Shown here: positions 25,001 through 32,179 of the stretch, in pieces
Layout: each line of letters opens with the position of its first letter
Position numbering within the stretch: the first letter of the stretch is position 1
NCBI GenBank assembly: GCA_947623455.1
Contig: OX392532.1
Coordinates: 4,733,501 to 4,797,500 of the forward strand
Direction of reading: 5' to 3'
Origin: Mimachlamys varia
Lineage: Eukaryota; Mollusca; Bivalvia; Pectinida; Pectinidae
DNA length: 64,000 bases
Notes under the pieces: model-generated
Seen by the model: the letters and a program-made list of their open reading frames with translations, nothing else
The model's database searches: none
What the model was told of the DNA's origin: nothing
Position numbers and translations under genes: made by a program

Positions 25001-27120
25001 TGCAGTACCAAACTCACACCTCAAAGTTCTTCATACTGTAACGTATCCCCTCGGACAGGAAATACAGAATCAACTTTATACCAGTATTTTTGTTTTATAA
25101 TTAAAGACCATAACATCTGAATACTTGTACTGAAACATTCTACTAGTCCTATGCTCTCTATACTCTTAGAATATGTCATAGCAAAAAATGAAGGCTCTGT
25201 ACATGTGTGTGCCATGTTATTGATGAGACAAGAAGACTTGGTTGATCCTGGGATGTATATCAAAAGAGAATCTCGCTGTCACATAACAGTAAAAAATTAC
25301 AGGCTAGTGTAAACCCTGGATAATGAGGATGGCTCCAGTCATGACAGTCTATCTGAACAGCCACCAGTATAACACAAGGGGTATAGAGAGCATAGGTGAG
25401 TGTAGACCCTGGATAATGAGGATCGCTCCAGTCATGACAGTCTATCTGATTAGCCACCAGTATAACACAAGGGGTATAGAGAGCATAGGTGAGTGTAGAC
25501 CCTGGATAATGAGGATGGCTCCAGTCATGACAGTCTATCTGATTAGCCACCAGTATAACACACACAAATTACTGTGTATTACCATTCATAGCCCGCTGCT
25601 CTATGACCTGAATCTGCTGTAGGTAGCCCTCCATCTCATGTTGGAGCCTCTCTATTTCCTTCTCTGGTTGGGCTGAGGGGGCGGTGCGTTGTACAGGGTA
25701 AATCTTAAAGTCTGTGTCCCTTGATGGTGGCGATTGGGAAGATACTGAAAAATCAATGAAATTGAAGGTTCAAAATTCTTGTGTTAGGGATAAAATCACA
25801 TATAATTCAAATAATGGTGGACAATTATGCTAGTTAGCTATACAGTGCACTCCTCTTTATATTATGATGCACTTGTCAGACAAAAACATGATATTAACAG
25901 GAATGTGACATTAAGAGAAACATGTTTGTTCCACTAAATCTAGTGCATTTCTCATAACTAAAAGTAAGACATGCAATGTACATAAGAAGATGTTTGAATA
26001 TATAGATAACATTATTTCAATTAGAAATCGTTTTTGAGGCTATTTTTTATTTTCTATGCAACATTTTGTACAATTTGTATCTGAAATCAATGGAAGTGAC
26101 ATCATTTTCTCGGTATCTTATGTGATTGGTTAAAAAAACATGATATTAAGAGAAATTCACCTCAAAATACATGATATTAACCAAATAAAATTACATAGAT
26201 TATATAGAAAGAAAAATGGTGCTTGGGAAAAATATAATATAAAGAGGAATGTGATGTATTAAATCAAAAGTGGTGCTATTAAGTGGAGTCCATTATATAT
26301 AATTCAAACTACTATACAGATACCCTTGCTTTGAGTAGTTTTGACAATTCAAAGAATTATAATATTCATATATCCCAAAAATAACCTGCAATCATGTTAG
26401 GTTTTAATTAAGGTCTACACAACGTGAGGGTCACCACAGCCTAGCACAGGTTTAACAATTCTTTAAGTTGGAGTCAAATGAAAGCCACACATGTGAACTA
26501 AACACTGATAGAAGATATAATTCATGGAAGCATTGCAGGTTTTTTTAATTAAAAATGTACAATATTTGTCAATTATATATACAATTACCTGGCATTGACA
26601 GATCAGGCACACGCCCTCCTCCAGGCCGAGATAATCTCGGAGGAGTTTGCGTGTTGACATTCTTTGGACTACGGTTCCTGTCATGTTCTTTAATCTTTAC
26701 GTTTGTTTTGCTCTTCACCGCTTGACGACGCATTCTATCTCTTGATGCTCGATCCCTTATCACTTTTGTTTTCCCGAACGTCTTCGGGGACGGAGAACGT
26801 GATTTTGTTCTTGTTTTACCAAGTTGTTTCTTCATTTGTTCTTCTTCCTTTTTCTTACGTATATCCCTCTGGGCCAGTCTCATTGCTACCGACATCCTGT
26901 CTTCTGACATGGAAGAAAAGTTAAGTCCCCCTGAATTGTCATGACTGCCCCCTGGTGGTAGGCCATGAGCGTGACCGGCGGGGAAGACAACTCCGGGGGG
27001 ACCTCCTCCTTTATCAATCACTATGGGGCTTGGTCGGTGGAATTTGAAGGCTAGGTTCTGTACATTACTTGGAACATCTAGATTAAACTGCAGCTGATTC
27101 TGTATAGGGTAGAATGCCAT
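9663..27120 (-). CDS. KIAA0753: Moonraker (KIAA0753/OFIP) ortholog, 18 coding exons, 1035 aa
   Basis: Joining 27120-26589, 25744-25583, 24858-24647, 24310-24089, 23009-22841, 21756-21703, 20902-20733, 19984-19833, 18946-18785, 18146-18110, 17716-17661, 16301-16208, 15820-15740, 14125-13955, 12521-12440, 11500-11416, 11158-10880 and 10050-9663 gives 3108 nt in one frame, with GT-AG introns throughout. Family matches recalled from the human protein (about 967 aa): QNQLQFN at residues 7-13, a coiled-coil block ending KIKHTKK (296-302), RLAAAHRGAVRAIQ at about 308, LIRQM, an RLQPLL helix at about 664, and near the C-terminus YDRYL and FDPW followed by an acidic helix ending SEFL. In vertebrates the protein sits at centriolar satellites and centrosomes, binds OFD1 and FOR20, helps recruit CEP63 and supports centriole duplication and ciliogenesis. 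The start at 27120 has a good Kozak context (G at -3 and +4). An N-terminal extension through an upstream exon cannot be excluded. The acidic tail after SEFL is extra relative to human. Identity is very likely; individual small exons are slightly less certain. Confidence 0.93.
10021..10697 (-). repeat. Array of 10 x 68 bp containing the last-exon 3' splice site
   Basis: Copies start at 10021, 10089, 10157, 10225, 10293, 10361, 10429, 10497, 10565 and 10633. On the minus strand each holds about 40 nt of intron end (cttattacag) plus about 28 nt of exon start (GTTGCTGACCACATCC). Copy 1 is the true exon border. The copies at 10293, 10429 and 10633 have lost the AG; the others keep it. Confidence 0.92.
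10880..11158 (-). CDS. KIAA0753: Moonraker coding exon 17, conserved C-terminal domain start
   Basis: Acceptor taattttcag and donor GAAGA|GTAGGT, phase 2 in and out. It encodes an acidic linker and then VEAYDRYLKK and GKFDPWRLME, the counterpart of the human FEQYLR and FNPWLIAE motifs. The spliced continuation replaces an immediate in-frame TAG. Confidence 0.93.
11416..11500 (-). CDS. KIAA0753: Moonraker coding exon 16
   Basis: Acceptor gtgttgtag and donor CACAG|GTAACT, phase 1 in and 2 out. It encodes SGRPLAPAAMEITRHTIPP, which matches the human KPLSPHPIRITKTV stretch. Confidence 0.9.
12440..12521 (-). CDS. KIAA0753: Moonraker coding exon 15
   Basis: Acceptor tgtttggcag and donor AGAG|GTATAT, phase 0 in and 1 out. 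It encodes EERRNIRRRWATVQFSETDP, the counterpart of the human QRYNKIAYADPRLW segment. Confidence 0.9.
13134..13918. mobile_element. Nonautonomous DNA element with cagggctttttct termini
   Basis: The left end cagggctttttctag and right end cagaaaaagccctg are inverted. Subterminal gaattgggaa and attgggaatgggg blocks also face each other, and atctt flanks both sides. The CAGGG terminus suggests a hAT-type MITE, but a clear 8-bp target duplication is not seen. It lies in a moonraker intron. Confidence 0.65.
13955..14125 (-). CDS. KIAA0753: Moonraker coding exon 14, coiled coil
   Basis: Acceptor ctgattgacag and donor GAG|GTCAGT, phase 0 in and out. It encodes an acidic helical stretch (VLTEMILQDVITDTAEEFQ) and ends LENLMYQLEQME, which aligns with the RRMEEMEKY region in human. 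A 26-bp tandem array begins 12 bp upstream of its acceptor, and an inverted-repeat element ends 36 bp downstream of its donor. Confidence 0.9.
14138..14806. repeat. Tandem array, 26-bp unit, about 25 copies
   Basis: The unit aatacacagtacactatcta plus acccac is repeated with few changes. It lies in the intron between moonraker exons 13 and 14 and starts 12 bp upstream of the exon 14 acceptor. Confidence 0.92.
14881..15559. repeat. Tandem array, 19-bp unit, about 35 copies
   Basis: The unit aaagtgaaagtacactaac occurs with variants such as aaagttcacttac. It occupies the same intron as the 26-bp array, separated by about 75 bp. Confidence 0.9.
15740..15820 (-). CDS. KIAA0753: Moonraker coding exon 13 (27 codons)
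   Basis: Acceptor ctgttgtag and donor AAT|GTAAGT, phase 0 in and out. It encodes EIACRQEMMMAAADPNFRRG and LADEITN. Confidence 0.88.
16208..16301 (-). CDS. KIAA0753: Moonraker coding exon 12
   Basis: Acceptor catttttcag, phase 2 in. The exon encodes AARSQSPPDRLIDNAEKAI and RRLQPLLDQAE, matching the VEEAVLDRLKPLLVKAQ helix of the human protein. The donor is GAG|GTAACT, phase 0. Confidence 0.92.
16387..16542. repeat. Hairpin element, 156-bp imperfect palindrome
   Basis: Arms aagactctttcat and tgaaagagtctt with inner aggatagggatattccaccc opposite gggtggaatatccctatcct, and cacaaaatgtggt opposite accacattttgtg. It is intronic in moonraker (between exons 11 and 12). Confidence 0.75.
16812..16846. 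promoter_or_regulatory. Two CRE-like palindromes TGACGTCA
   Basis: gtgacgtcacgtc occurs twice, with cores at 16812-16819 and 16839-16846, 27 bp apart. It looks like part of an interspersed element next to the 16387-16542 hairpin; activity is unknown. Confidence 0.35.
17118..17694 (-). repeat. Array of about 11 x 51 bp containing an exon end plus 5' splice site
   Basis: On the minus strand each unit is TGTATTCTACAAGTTCACGA, AGAGAAAG, then GTAAATATGTCGCTGTATTT and CTA: 28 nt of moonraker exon 11, its donor, and 23 nt of intron. Eleven donors can be counted, alternating mainly between gtcgctg and gtcactg variants. The 51-nt period keeps two frames open for over 200 codons, an artefact. Confidence 0.93.
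17661..17716 (-). CDS. KIAA0753: Moonraker coding exon 11 (56 nt) whose 3' half and donor are tandemly repeated
   Basis: Acceptor catgttacag, phase 0, encoding KKTPVRGRQMYSTSSRRER across the junction. The donor is GAAAG|GTAAAT, phase 2. The last about 28 nt and the donor recur in 11 tandem copies downstream. In the true frame, every retained copy meets TAA directly after the junction, so only the first donor keeps the reading frame. Confidence 0.8.
18110..18146 (-). CDS. KIAA0753: Moonraker coding exon 10 (37-nt small exon)
   Basis: Acceptor gttttgttttag and donor AAAAG|GTTTGT, a non-consensus +3 to +5. It encodes TLFPDDMGQIQK after completing a Lys codon. It is supported by phase on both sides. 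Confidence 0.78.
18569..18762. mobile_element. MITE with about 28-bp inverted ends (tactgtaaaatc)
   Basis: The left end tactgtaaaatcttttattt and right end gattttacagta with adjacent ccccacaaaaat are imperfect inverted repeats. It is 194 bp, in a moonraker intron, and ends 23 bp from the exon 9 donor. Confidence 0.6.
18785..18946 (-). CDS. KIAA0753: Moonraker coding exon 9, Arg/Ser/Pro-rich
   Basis: Acceptor ttttaacaaag, phase 2 in, and donor TCAA|GTAAGT, phase 2 out. The exon encodes a basic Ser/Pro segment with TPSKGRRRTRSQSPAL, then a helix LIKDMLQDSDLV. The longer open frame in another register is a shadow. A TIR-bearing MITE begins 23 bp downstream of the donor. Confidence 0.85.
19484..19722. 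mobile_element. Possible second MITE with tactgtaaaa termini
   Basis: tactgtaaaagcc on the left faces ccacttttacacta on the right. The ends are similar to the 18569 element, with more divergence. Confidence 0.35.
19833..19984 (-). CDS. KIAA0753: Moonraker coding exon 8
   Basis: Acceptor catatccag, phase 0 in. The exon encodes EKRVRAQRTVVQ, then a polar segment ending FSAPPTPSG, probably disordered. The donor is CTGG|GTAAGT, phase 2 out. Confidence 0.88.
20733..20902 (-). CDS. KIAA0753: Moonraker coding exon 7
   Basis: Acceptor actcttttag, phase 1 in. The exon encodes a charged helix (TPDRKAAMRAGIAALVEAGE) and a Gln/Pro/Ala-rich stretch, ending AAACTACAG|GTAAAC in phase 0. The overlapping open frame in another register is a shadow. 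Confidence 0.87.
21703..21756 (-). CDS. KIAA0753: Moonraker coding exon 6 (54 nt)
   Basis: Small exon between acceptor gtgttttcag and donor CAAG|GTAAGA, phase 1 in and out. It encodes IIKPSTAGSRKIEKPRQ. Only this phase is open. Confidence 0.83.
22163..22780. repeat. Tandem array, 18-bp unit, about 34 copies
   Basis: The unit tttggtatgtatacaaac is repeated with scattered changes (gtaaac, gtgaac, gtaagc). The unit length is a multiple of 3 and lacks stops in several frames on both strands, giving long artefactual open frames. It is intronic, about 60 bp downstream of moonraker exon 5. Confidence 0.93.
22841..23009 (-). CDS. KIAA0753: Moonraker coding exon 5
   Basis: Acceptor gtaattcag, phase 0. 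The exon encodes a Lys/Pro/Arg-rich, probably disordered linker. The donor is GTCAAAG|GTATTC, chosen because it gives phase 1 out and an open join to the next exon. A second GT at 22812 would produce a stop after the next junction. Confidence 0.85.
23251..23392. repeat. Hairpin element, 142-bp palindrome
   Basis: Arms atcttacactcgtgtcagtg and cattgacactcatgtaagat, with inner taatatggaatttatt opposite aataaatcctatatta. It is intronic in moonraker (exon 4 to 5 intron). Confidence 0.7.
24089..24310 (-). CDS. KIAA0753: Moonraker coding exon 4, conserved helix block
   Basis: The exon is 222 nt, phase 0 in and out, between ttctctgtag and GAT|GTAAGT. It encodes RLAAAHRGAVRAIQSFV and, 25 residues on, YHELALLIRQM, both diagnostic of the moonraker family, and ends with LLKMLDKVD. 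Confidence 0.94.
24647..24858 (-). CDS. KIAA0753: Moonraker coding exon 3, conserved coiled coil
   Basis: The acceptor has a strong pyrimidine tract (ctcttccccag) and enters in phase 1. The exon encodes an Arg/Glu/Gln-rich coiled coil containing RQLYMLRQQVREMQ and ends with KIKHTKK exactly at donor AAG|GTGTGA, phase 0. This is one of the best conserved blocks of the family. A second AG at the ttttacag further in would break the frame. Confidence 0.94.
25310..25560. repeat. Tandem array, 93-bp unit, about 2.7 copies
   Basis: tgtagaccctggataatgag recurs at 25401 and 25494, with a partial copy at about 25310; copies differ by a few bases. It is intronic, ending about 20 bp from the moonraker exon 2 donor. 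Confidence 0.85.
25583..25744 (-). CDS. KIAA0753: Moonraker coding exon 2
   Basis: The exon lies between acceptor gatttttcag and donor AATG|GTAATA, phase 1 in and out. It encodes a Pro-rich linker followed by a coiled-coil start (EKEIERLQHEMEGYLQQI) that aligns with the RLQKEL region of the human protein. Confidence 0.9.
25841..26297. mobile_element. Candidate Tc1-like MITE
   Basis: The left end tacagtgcactcctctttat faces the right end attaagtggagtccattata, with internal catgatattaa blocks repeated. Ends are imperfect and flanked by TA. It lies in the intron between moonraker exons 1 and 2. Confidence 0.5.
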
Positions 27121-27122
27121 GC
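26589..27122 (-). CDS. KIAA0753: Moonraker coding exon 1 (residues 1-177), probable start
   Basis: The exon follows acceptor tttacttgcag, has two bases of leader, and starts with ATG at 27120. It encodes the family N-terminal motif QNQLQFN, then a Pro/Gly-rich stretch, a basic helix (RLAQRDIRKKKEEEQ) and an Arg/Ser/Lys-rich segment with SPSP sites. It ends in phase 1 at CCAG|GTAATT. The full open frame continues only about 20 nt into the intron before a stop. Confidence 0.93.
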
Positions 27123-27969
27123 CTGCAAGTAAAGGAATTTAAGATTGATTTCTTTTGATAAATGTAGGCTAATTAGATATCATACACTCCTTAAAACATA
27201 ATTGAATACATCCATGAATCAAGGGGCTAATTCAACTGTGAAAAACGCAGTTATGGTATGGTTGGAGATGGACCTAGGGAAATGATGAAAGAATCATCTA
27301 CTTCTACTTCTACCAATTATTTGCCTACTTCATGTAGTAGTAGTGACACAACCACAGAATGAATATTATGCAAGTTTGAGGTGAATGGGCAGGCTGGGGA
27401 AGAAATATATTAATTAGTGTATTTATAGTTACTGATAGCTGATTTGAAAGACAAAAGTGTGGCACTTGAGGCCAAGTCAGGTGGGAGAGAGTTCCATTGA
27501 ATGATAGTTTTGGGGAAGAAGCTTTCTTTCCGAGCAGTACATATGCAGGAGAGAGTTTGATAAGAGAGAGGGTGAAAGTGCCGAGAAGATCTGACTGCTC
27601 GGATAAGTTTAATTAGGATATTCCATCCCTGGGAAAACTCAAACGGAGGGGAAAACTTACTCCTAAACCTTGGATATATAGCTATATATATAGTCTAACA
27701 TCAGATGGTAGAAATATGGTCCTATAACTATAAAGCTATTTGGTCACCTTACATTACCTAGCCTAGATCCACTACATGTTTCCTTTTGTATGTTTGTACC
27801 CTGGCTTCATGTACCGAGAAGCTATATGTAGAATGTTATAACAGAAAATATGATCAAGACACTCCATAGTCTGAATGGTTCTCGTTTTCTGATCTCCTTC
27901 GGACTACAATGTAGACACTTGCATTATGGTGAAGACCGGATCGATCTAGAGCTGCAGATACATAATGTA
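27123..27969. other. No gene recognised (probable leader intron of moonraker)
   Basis: No coding chain or repeat array seen. Short open frames lack motifs. Confidence 0.4.
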
Positions 27970-28045
27970 AAATATGTAGCTCAATTGGTTAAGTGTCTGT
28001 CTAGAATTCGGAAGGTCCCAGGTTCGAACCCTGGTCTGGCCGTGC
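27970..28045 (+). mobile_element. tRNA-like SINE head or tRNA pseudogene
   Basis: A perfect A box TAGCTCAATTGG (27977-27988) and perfect B box GTTCGAACC (28022-28030) are spaced as in a tRNA. The T arm ccagg/cctgg pairs, but the 5' acceptor strand does not pair with tctggcc, so it is not a working tRNA. It is most likely the head of a SINE whose tail is not delimited. Confidence 0.65.
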
Positions 28046-28605
28046 ATTTTTCCTCTTCTGTTACACTGGTATAGTGGCCAGTACAGGCAGCAGTCATCTT
28101 TCATTGAACAGATAACTTCTGTTTGAACTCAAAATTGATGTGAGAGCTACGTACTTATATATGATAGGCCTACAAATGGTCTTTCATTTTATACATCTGA
28201 CAGTAATAGAACAGCGACTCAGCCCTACCATCAGTGCCTTACTACATTCATGATCAGTAATCGAATATTTCATTTTATTTGAACATACAAATTAGGAAAT
28301 AAGAACATATGGTCAACTAAGTTGTTTATAATATGTTAAGTCGTATGCACGTACTGACTGCGATCGTGAGATATGCAGGATTATTTACTATATGAGCCGA
28401 CAAAAAAATGCAAGTACAGACATGAATCGAAACAAACCCGAAATGAAGTTTGATGATAAATCCGGTTTTCAAGTCAATTGGAATGGAAGCATGACATAGC
28501 ATCAACATATATCAAGTAAAATGAACACAGTGCTACCCACTGTCATGATATAAGCCTAATTAAAGACACTTTCTCACTTTGACGTCCAGAAGTATGTCGG
28601 CTTAC

Positions 28606-28666
28606 CGTGTTTGTTGACAATTTTTTTGAAAAAGTACGATTCCTTAGTTTCGTATAAACGCTTAAG
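28606..28666 (-). other. Candidate upstream exon of moonraker (5' UTR or N-terminal extension)
   Basis: 61 nt between a good acceptor (tttttttaacag) and donor (CACG|GTAAGC). Joined to 27122 it would read openly for 20 codons in frame with the 27120 ATG. That openness could be chance, and the upstream partner exon is not certain, so it may be noncoding. Confidence 0.4.
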
Positions 28667-29376
28667 CTGTTAAAAAAATAAATAATACAAAACGTTAATT
28701 ATAGCAAAATGCTGTGTCAAAAAACATCTTTGTATATTTCTGTTTTTAATACCAATAATTATCATACATGACTTGGCTGAATATATCTATAAACAAAAGT
28801 AATCTTCATAAACGTCGCTTAAATCAATTACATCGAGTTACTTCCCTTCGACCTCACACAGACAAGGTTGGTTCACATGCACAGGGGCATGAGAATTAGT
28901 CAATGTTGCAGCAGAAACGTCTCTGGTTACAGCTATTTTTGGACCTAGACTTTAAGAATGTTAACACTGTATATAATTATCCGGGGTGGGGGAGGGAGGG
29001 GGCAGCGAAAATTGATCAAAACCTCCTAAACGCGAAAAAAATACTCAAAAAAACTCTTTAATTTACAACCAAAAAGTCAAAAAAAATCAGAGAATACGAA
29101 AGCGTCAACAAAAACATAATCCGAACTCAAAATCGATTAAACCAGAGGCAAAATAGAAACAAAAGAAAGATTTACATGGAAACTCTTGTAAAAGCACAAC
29201 AGAATAAGACCAGGTGTTCCGGAAGAGTAAGCGTCTTCTGCTTCATAGACGACACCCGCCATGTAAATCTTTGTCACATTCAAGTAAACAAAACGAGAAC
29301 CGAGTATCATTGTCAATCACAACAAGTAAACACACTAATCAGCATACTCAAAAACGTCCATCTTCATATCACTTAA

Positions 29377-29663
29377 AGGCCCAATATACGTAACTTTCGG
29401 CAAAACTTGAAGCGAAAATCAAGCCTAATAACTTATTATATTTATAGATTTAGTTAGATTAACTGATATCTTTCGGTTTGTTGTTGAAGTGGGCCCCACC
29501 TGAATTATTTTCACTTCTTTGGACTTTTTTGTCACGTGTTTCTTGTTAGTTACCGCTCAGGTTTACTTCGTTTTAGGCTTCTTTTGCATGTTTATCAACT
29601 GGATTTTTTTTCAGACTTTTTCAGAATCACGAAAATTTCCCTGAAGTAACGTATATTGGGCCT
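29377..29663 (+). mobile_element. TTAA-flanked MITE, copy 1 (287 bp)
   Basis: The ends aggcccaatatacgtaact and agtaacgtatattgggcct are inverted repeats of about 19 bp, and TTAA flanks both sides (29373-29376, 29664-29667). TTAA target duplication is typical of piggyBac-type transposition. It is the same family as 51172-51546. Confidence 0.85.
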
Positions 29664-29989
29664 TTAAAGATACTGAATATTGTAATCAGACAAAGATGGC
29701 GACCATAAAACTTGCACATAGTTCTGATCAACCTGCATCTCTTGAATTCTTGTGTTGTTAGTTTGTTTAAAATCGCAATACCTAGGACAAGCCCTAGAAT
29801 ATCGAATCAACTGCGACATGTAAACACCATAGGGTGGAGAAGCCTAGATGCTACAATCAAGAAATGGAAAGTTCATGATAGGAAAATTGAAATCATCACG
29901 TTTATCGTATAGCTTAGTAGTAAACTGCCATGTTGGTCGTAGTTTAAGTAGAGATCGAGGTAAGCAGTTGATTTAGAACAGTCTGTTGT

Positions 29990-30395
29990 ATCATTTATTT
30001 CAAGTTCAGAAGGGTATATACGATCGACGTGGTCTTTTTGTTTATAGACAACAAATCGTCGATATATCTGAAAGGGAAATTAAAAGATCTGGCAGAATTT
30101 TGTTACCTGTCCTGATTAGCTCTTCCACAGCCATGTATGAAATCAAAAACAAGTCAGGTACATGTAAGAGTGGGGCACAGTTTGTTCCCATGGGAATGGC
30201 AACAGTCTGCTGGAAAATCTTTCTTCCGAACTCAACAAAAATATTGTCGACCAGGAATTCAATCATCCTTAATATATCGTCTTCAGTATATTTTCTCTGT
30301 GCTTTTGTCGTGTTTTTCACAAAGTAAGCTCCAAGATAGCTAACTACCATATATTTGTATCGTCGTCCGCCTTTCTTGGAAAAGAAATATCTCAT
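29990..30395 (-). mobile_element. Penelope-like element reverse transcriptase fragment (relic)
   Basis: The minus-strand frame from 30395 reads RRYKYMVV, YFVKNTTKAQRKYTEDDI, FLVDNIF and then FQQTVAIPMGTNCAPLL, the typical Penelope-like RT signature. Further on, in another register, FRYIDDLLSIN carries the catalytic YIDD (30055-30066). The register change between the two parts shows at least one frameshift. The N-terminal finger, the GIY-YIG domain and the element ends are not found, so it is an inactive fragment. Confidence 0.8.
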
Positions 30396-30745
30396 AATAA
30401 GAGACCGAAGACATTTTTCAGTTTACTCAGGTCCCCACTGACACTGTTATATAAGTCTCTGAGGCCCGTGAGAGTTCGTTAAGTGTTATTTCTACCCAGA
30501 TCAGTGACAGTTACCAAAGAGTTTCCCCTGTCGAATCAAGTCAATGTATTTAAGTGATTATTATAGCCTATTGTTTATTACGTTATTAATTACATTTTTA
30601 ACAGTGAAATATCGAAAATTATTCATTCTAATAAAGTGATTTTTCTGATTTGACCAATCAGAACGCTGCTTACAAACGACATTTTGGAAAAGCTATAAAA
30701 ATGTAATAAACAGAATATCTAACAGTATCTTCAGTAATACCAAAC

Positions 30746-30838
30746 ATATTTCACTCGTGTGGCTAATATTTTGATATTTTTCACTCGTGCTGCGCACTCG
30801 TGGAAAATACCAAAATATTTGCCCAATTCGTGAAATAT
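30746..30838. repeat. Hairpin element of the 'cactcgtg' type
   Basis: Arms atatttcactcgtg and aattcgtgaaatat surround tttttcactcgtgctgcgca and ctcgtggaaaata. The centre closely matches that of 52361-52507. Confidence 0.65.
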
Positions 30839-31435
30839 ATATCAAAGTGATGTTCCAGGCCTAATTCTGTTGAAATATGCTGAAGACAGAGTCGCATTTT
30901 AAAACATTTTTTTTAAAAAGGGGGTTGGTAAAACTGTGAATTTAGCTAAAACGAGAAGATAAAACTAAATTCCAAGTTTTACCATCCCACTTATTGTCCT
31001 AATGAATAAACTAGAATCAGCTTCATAAATGTTGTCAGACGAATAATGTTGATTTGTTACGGTACATTAAATCGTCCAGCAATTTTCGAAAAAGAACAAA
31101 CACAAAGAAAAAACAGGAATCACTTTGTATTTAAACCTTATTTGTATTGTTATATATAGCGTATTATTAATGATTTCCTTTCAATATGCATACATGATGT
31201 ACATGCAATCAGTAATGATTTGTGTGGCGGACAGCGTTCTTTATTACTTTGATGCCGTCCCGATCCCGAGTAGTTTCCGACCGTTTGGCGAGCTGTAGTT
31301 CCACATGCAGCAGGTAATGGTAAACAGCTGCCGCGGAACCAACTCAAAACAGCCTCTATTATTTCTCTAATAGACGAAAATCATCTACACACAAAAACAG
31401 GAAATATTTTTAAAGATAAGATTTGAAAGACTTAC

Positions 31436-31480
31436 GTTGTCATGGTAACCCTTAGTAACGTTAGCGAAGATAAAGAGAAA
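31436..31480 (-). other. Candidate first exon of moonraker (leader)
   Basis: A consensus donor AAC|GTAAGT lies at the left edge, 8 nt after an ATG with strong context (ttaccATG). Splicing to 28666 puts that ATG out of frame with the main protein, so it would act as an upstream ORF. The right edge is arbitrary because the transcription start is unknown. Confidence 0.3.
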
Positions 31481-32036
31481 GTATATATATACATCATATT
31501 ACACGGTTTTTCTGAAAGAAAAATGTGAGCGCATGAGATATAGCTGTAAGTATGCGTAGGTAGCTCTATGTATACAGCGGGGTACTGACGAGGCGGCGGA
31601 GGGACAGACTGACGAGGCGGTGGAGGGACTTAGAGCTCTCGTCCCAGCACACCAGTTGTATTTTAATATTCACCGCTCCTGGTAAACGCTGGAGCCGAGT
31701 CGCCTCTGGGATAACTATCAACATTACATAGAGTGAGGCTTTACAGTGAAAACTTACAAACTACATGGACCATATATGTCTAACACCTACACATGTACCG
31801 TGGTGTGTGAGTTTGGTGGGAGCTTGTAAATATGCCAAAGAAACATTAAATGTGCACGTTAATTTTGATTTACCGGATCGCGGGAAATTTATTACCAATT
31901 CGTTAATTAACTTGATTATAATTAAGACGGAGTTATCTGGGGATGCTGTTGGATTTTAGCCGACTGGAGCGTTTTCTGTGTGGGATATAATCAGTGTGTT
32001 TTACTTTTCCCCGGGGGTGTGGACTTGGAGAGAAGT
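31481..32036. promoter_or_regulatory. Probable shared promoter interval of a head-to-head gene pair
   Basis: The minus-strand leader candidate (31436) and plus-strand start codon (32037) leave about 0.6 kb. It holds a repeated GC-rich gacgaggcgg motif near 31590-31625 and an alternating TA stretch near 31482. Function is inferred from position only. Confidence 0.35.
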
Positions 32037-32179
32037 ATGTCGGGCCCGGGGGAGAAGTTTGTCCGAGTGAACTACCGACACTACCACTCCTGGCTGATCC
32101 CACGCTCGGCCGTCTGCTCCATCTTGTCATGTGCCCTCATCTCTATGCTGATCGGAATCATCCTTCTGGCGATCGGAGG
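32037..32179 (+). CDS. Membrane protein exon 1 (start and first transmembrane segment)
   Basis: The ATG has A at -3. It encodes a basic N-terminus (VRVNYRHYHSW) and a hydrophobic segment, ending ATCGGAGG|GTCAGT in phase 2. Without splicing, the frame runs on to a stop at 32318. Confidence 0.75.

Noticed and set aside
27970..28045. Functional tRNA gene
   Set aside because: Perfect A and B boxes, but the acceptor stem does not pair and no valid cloverleaf closes.
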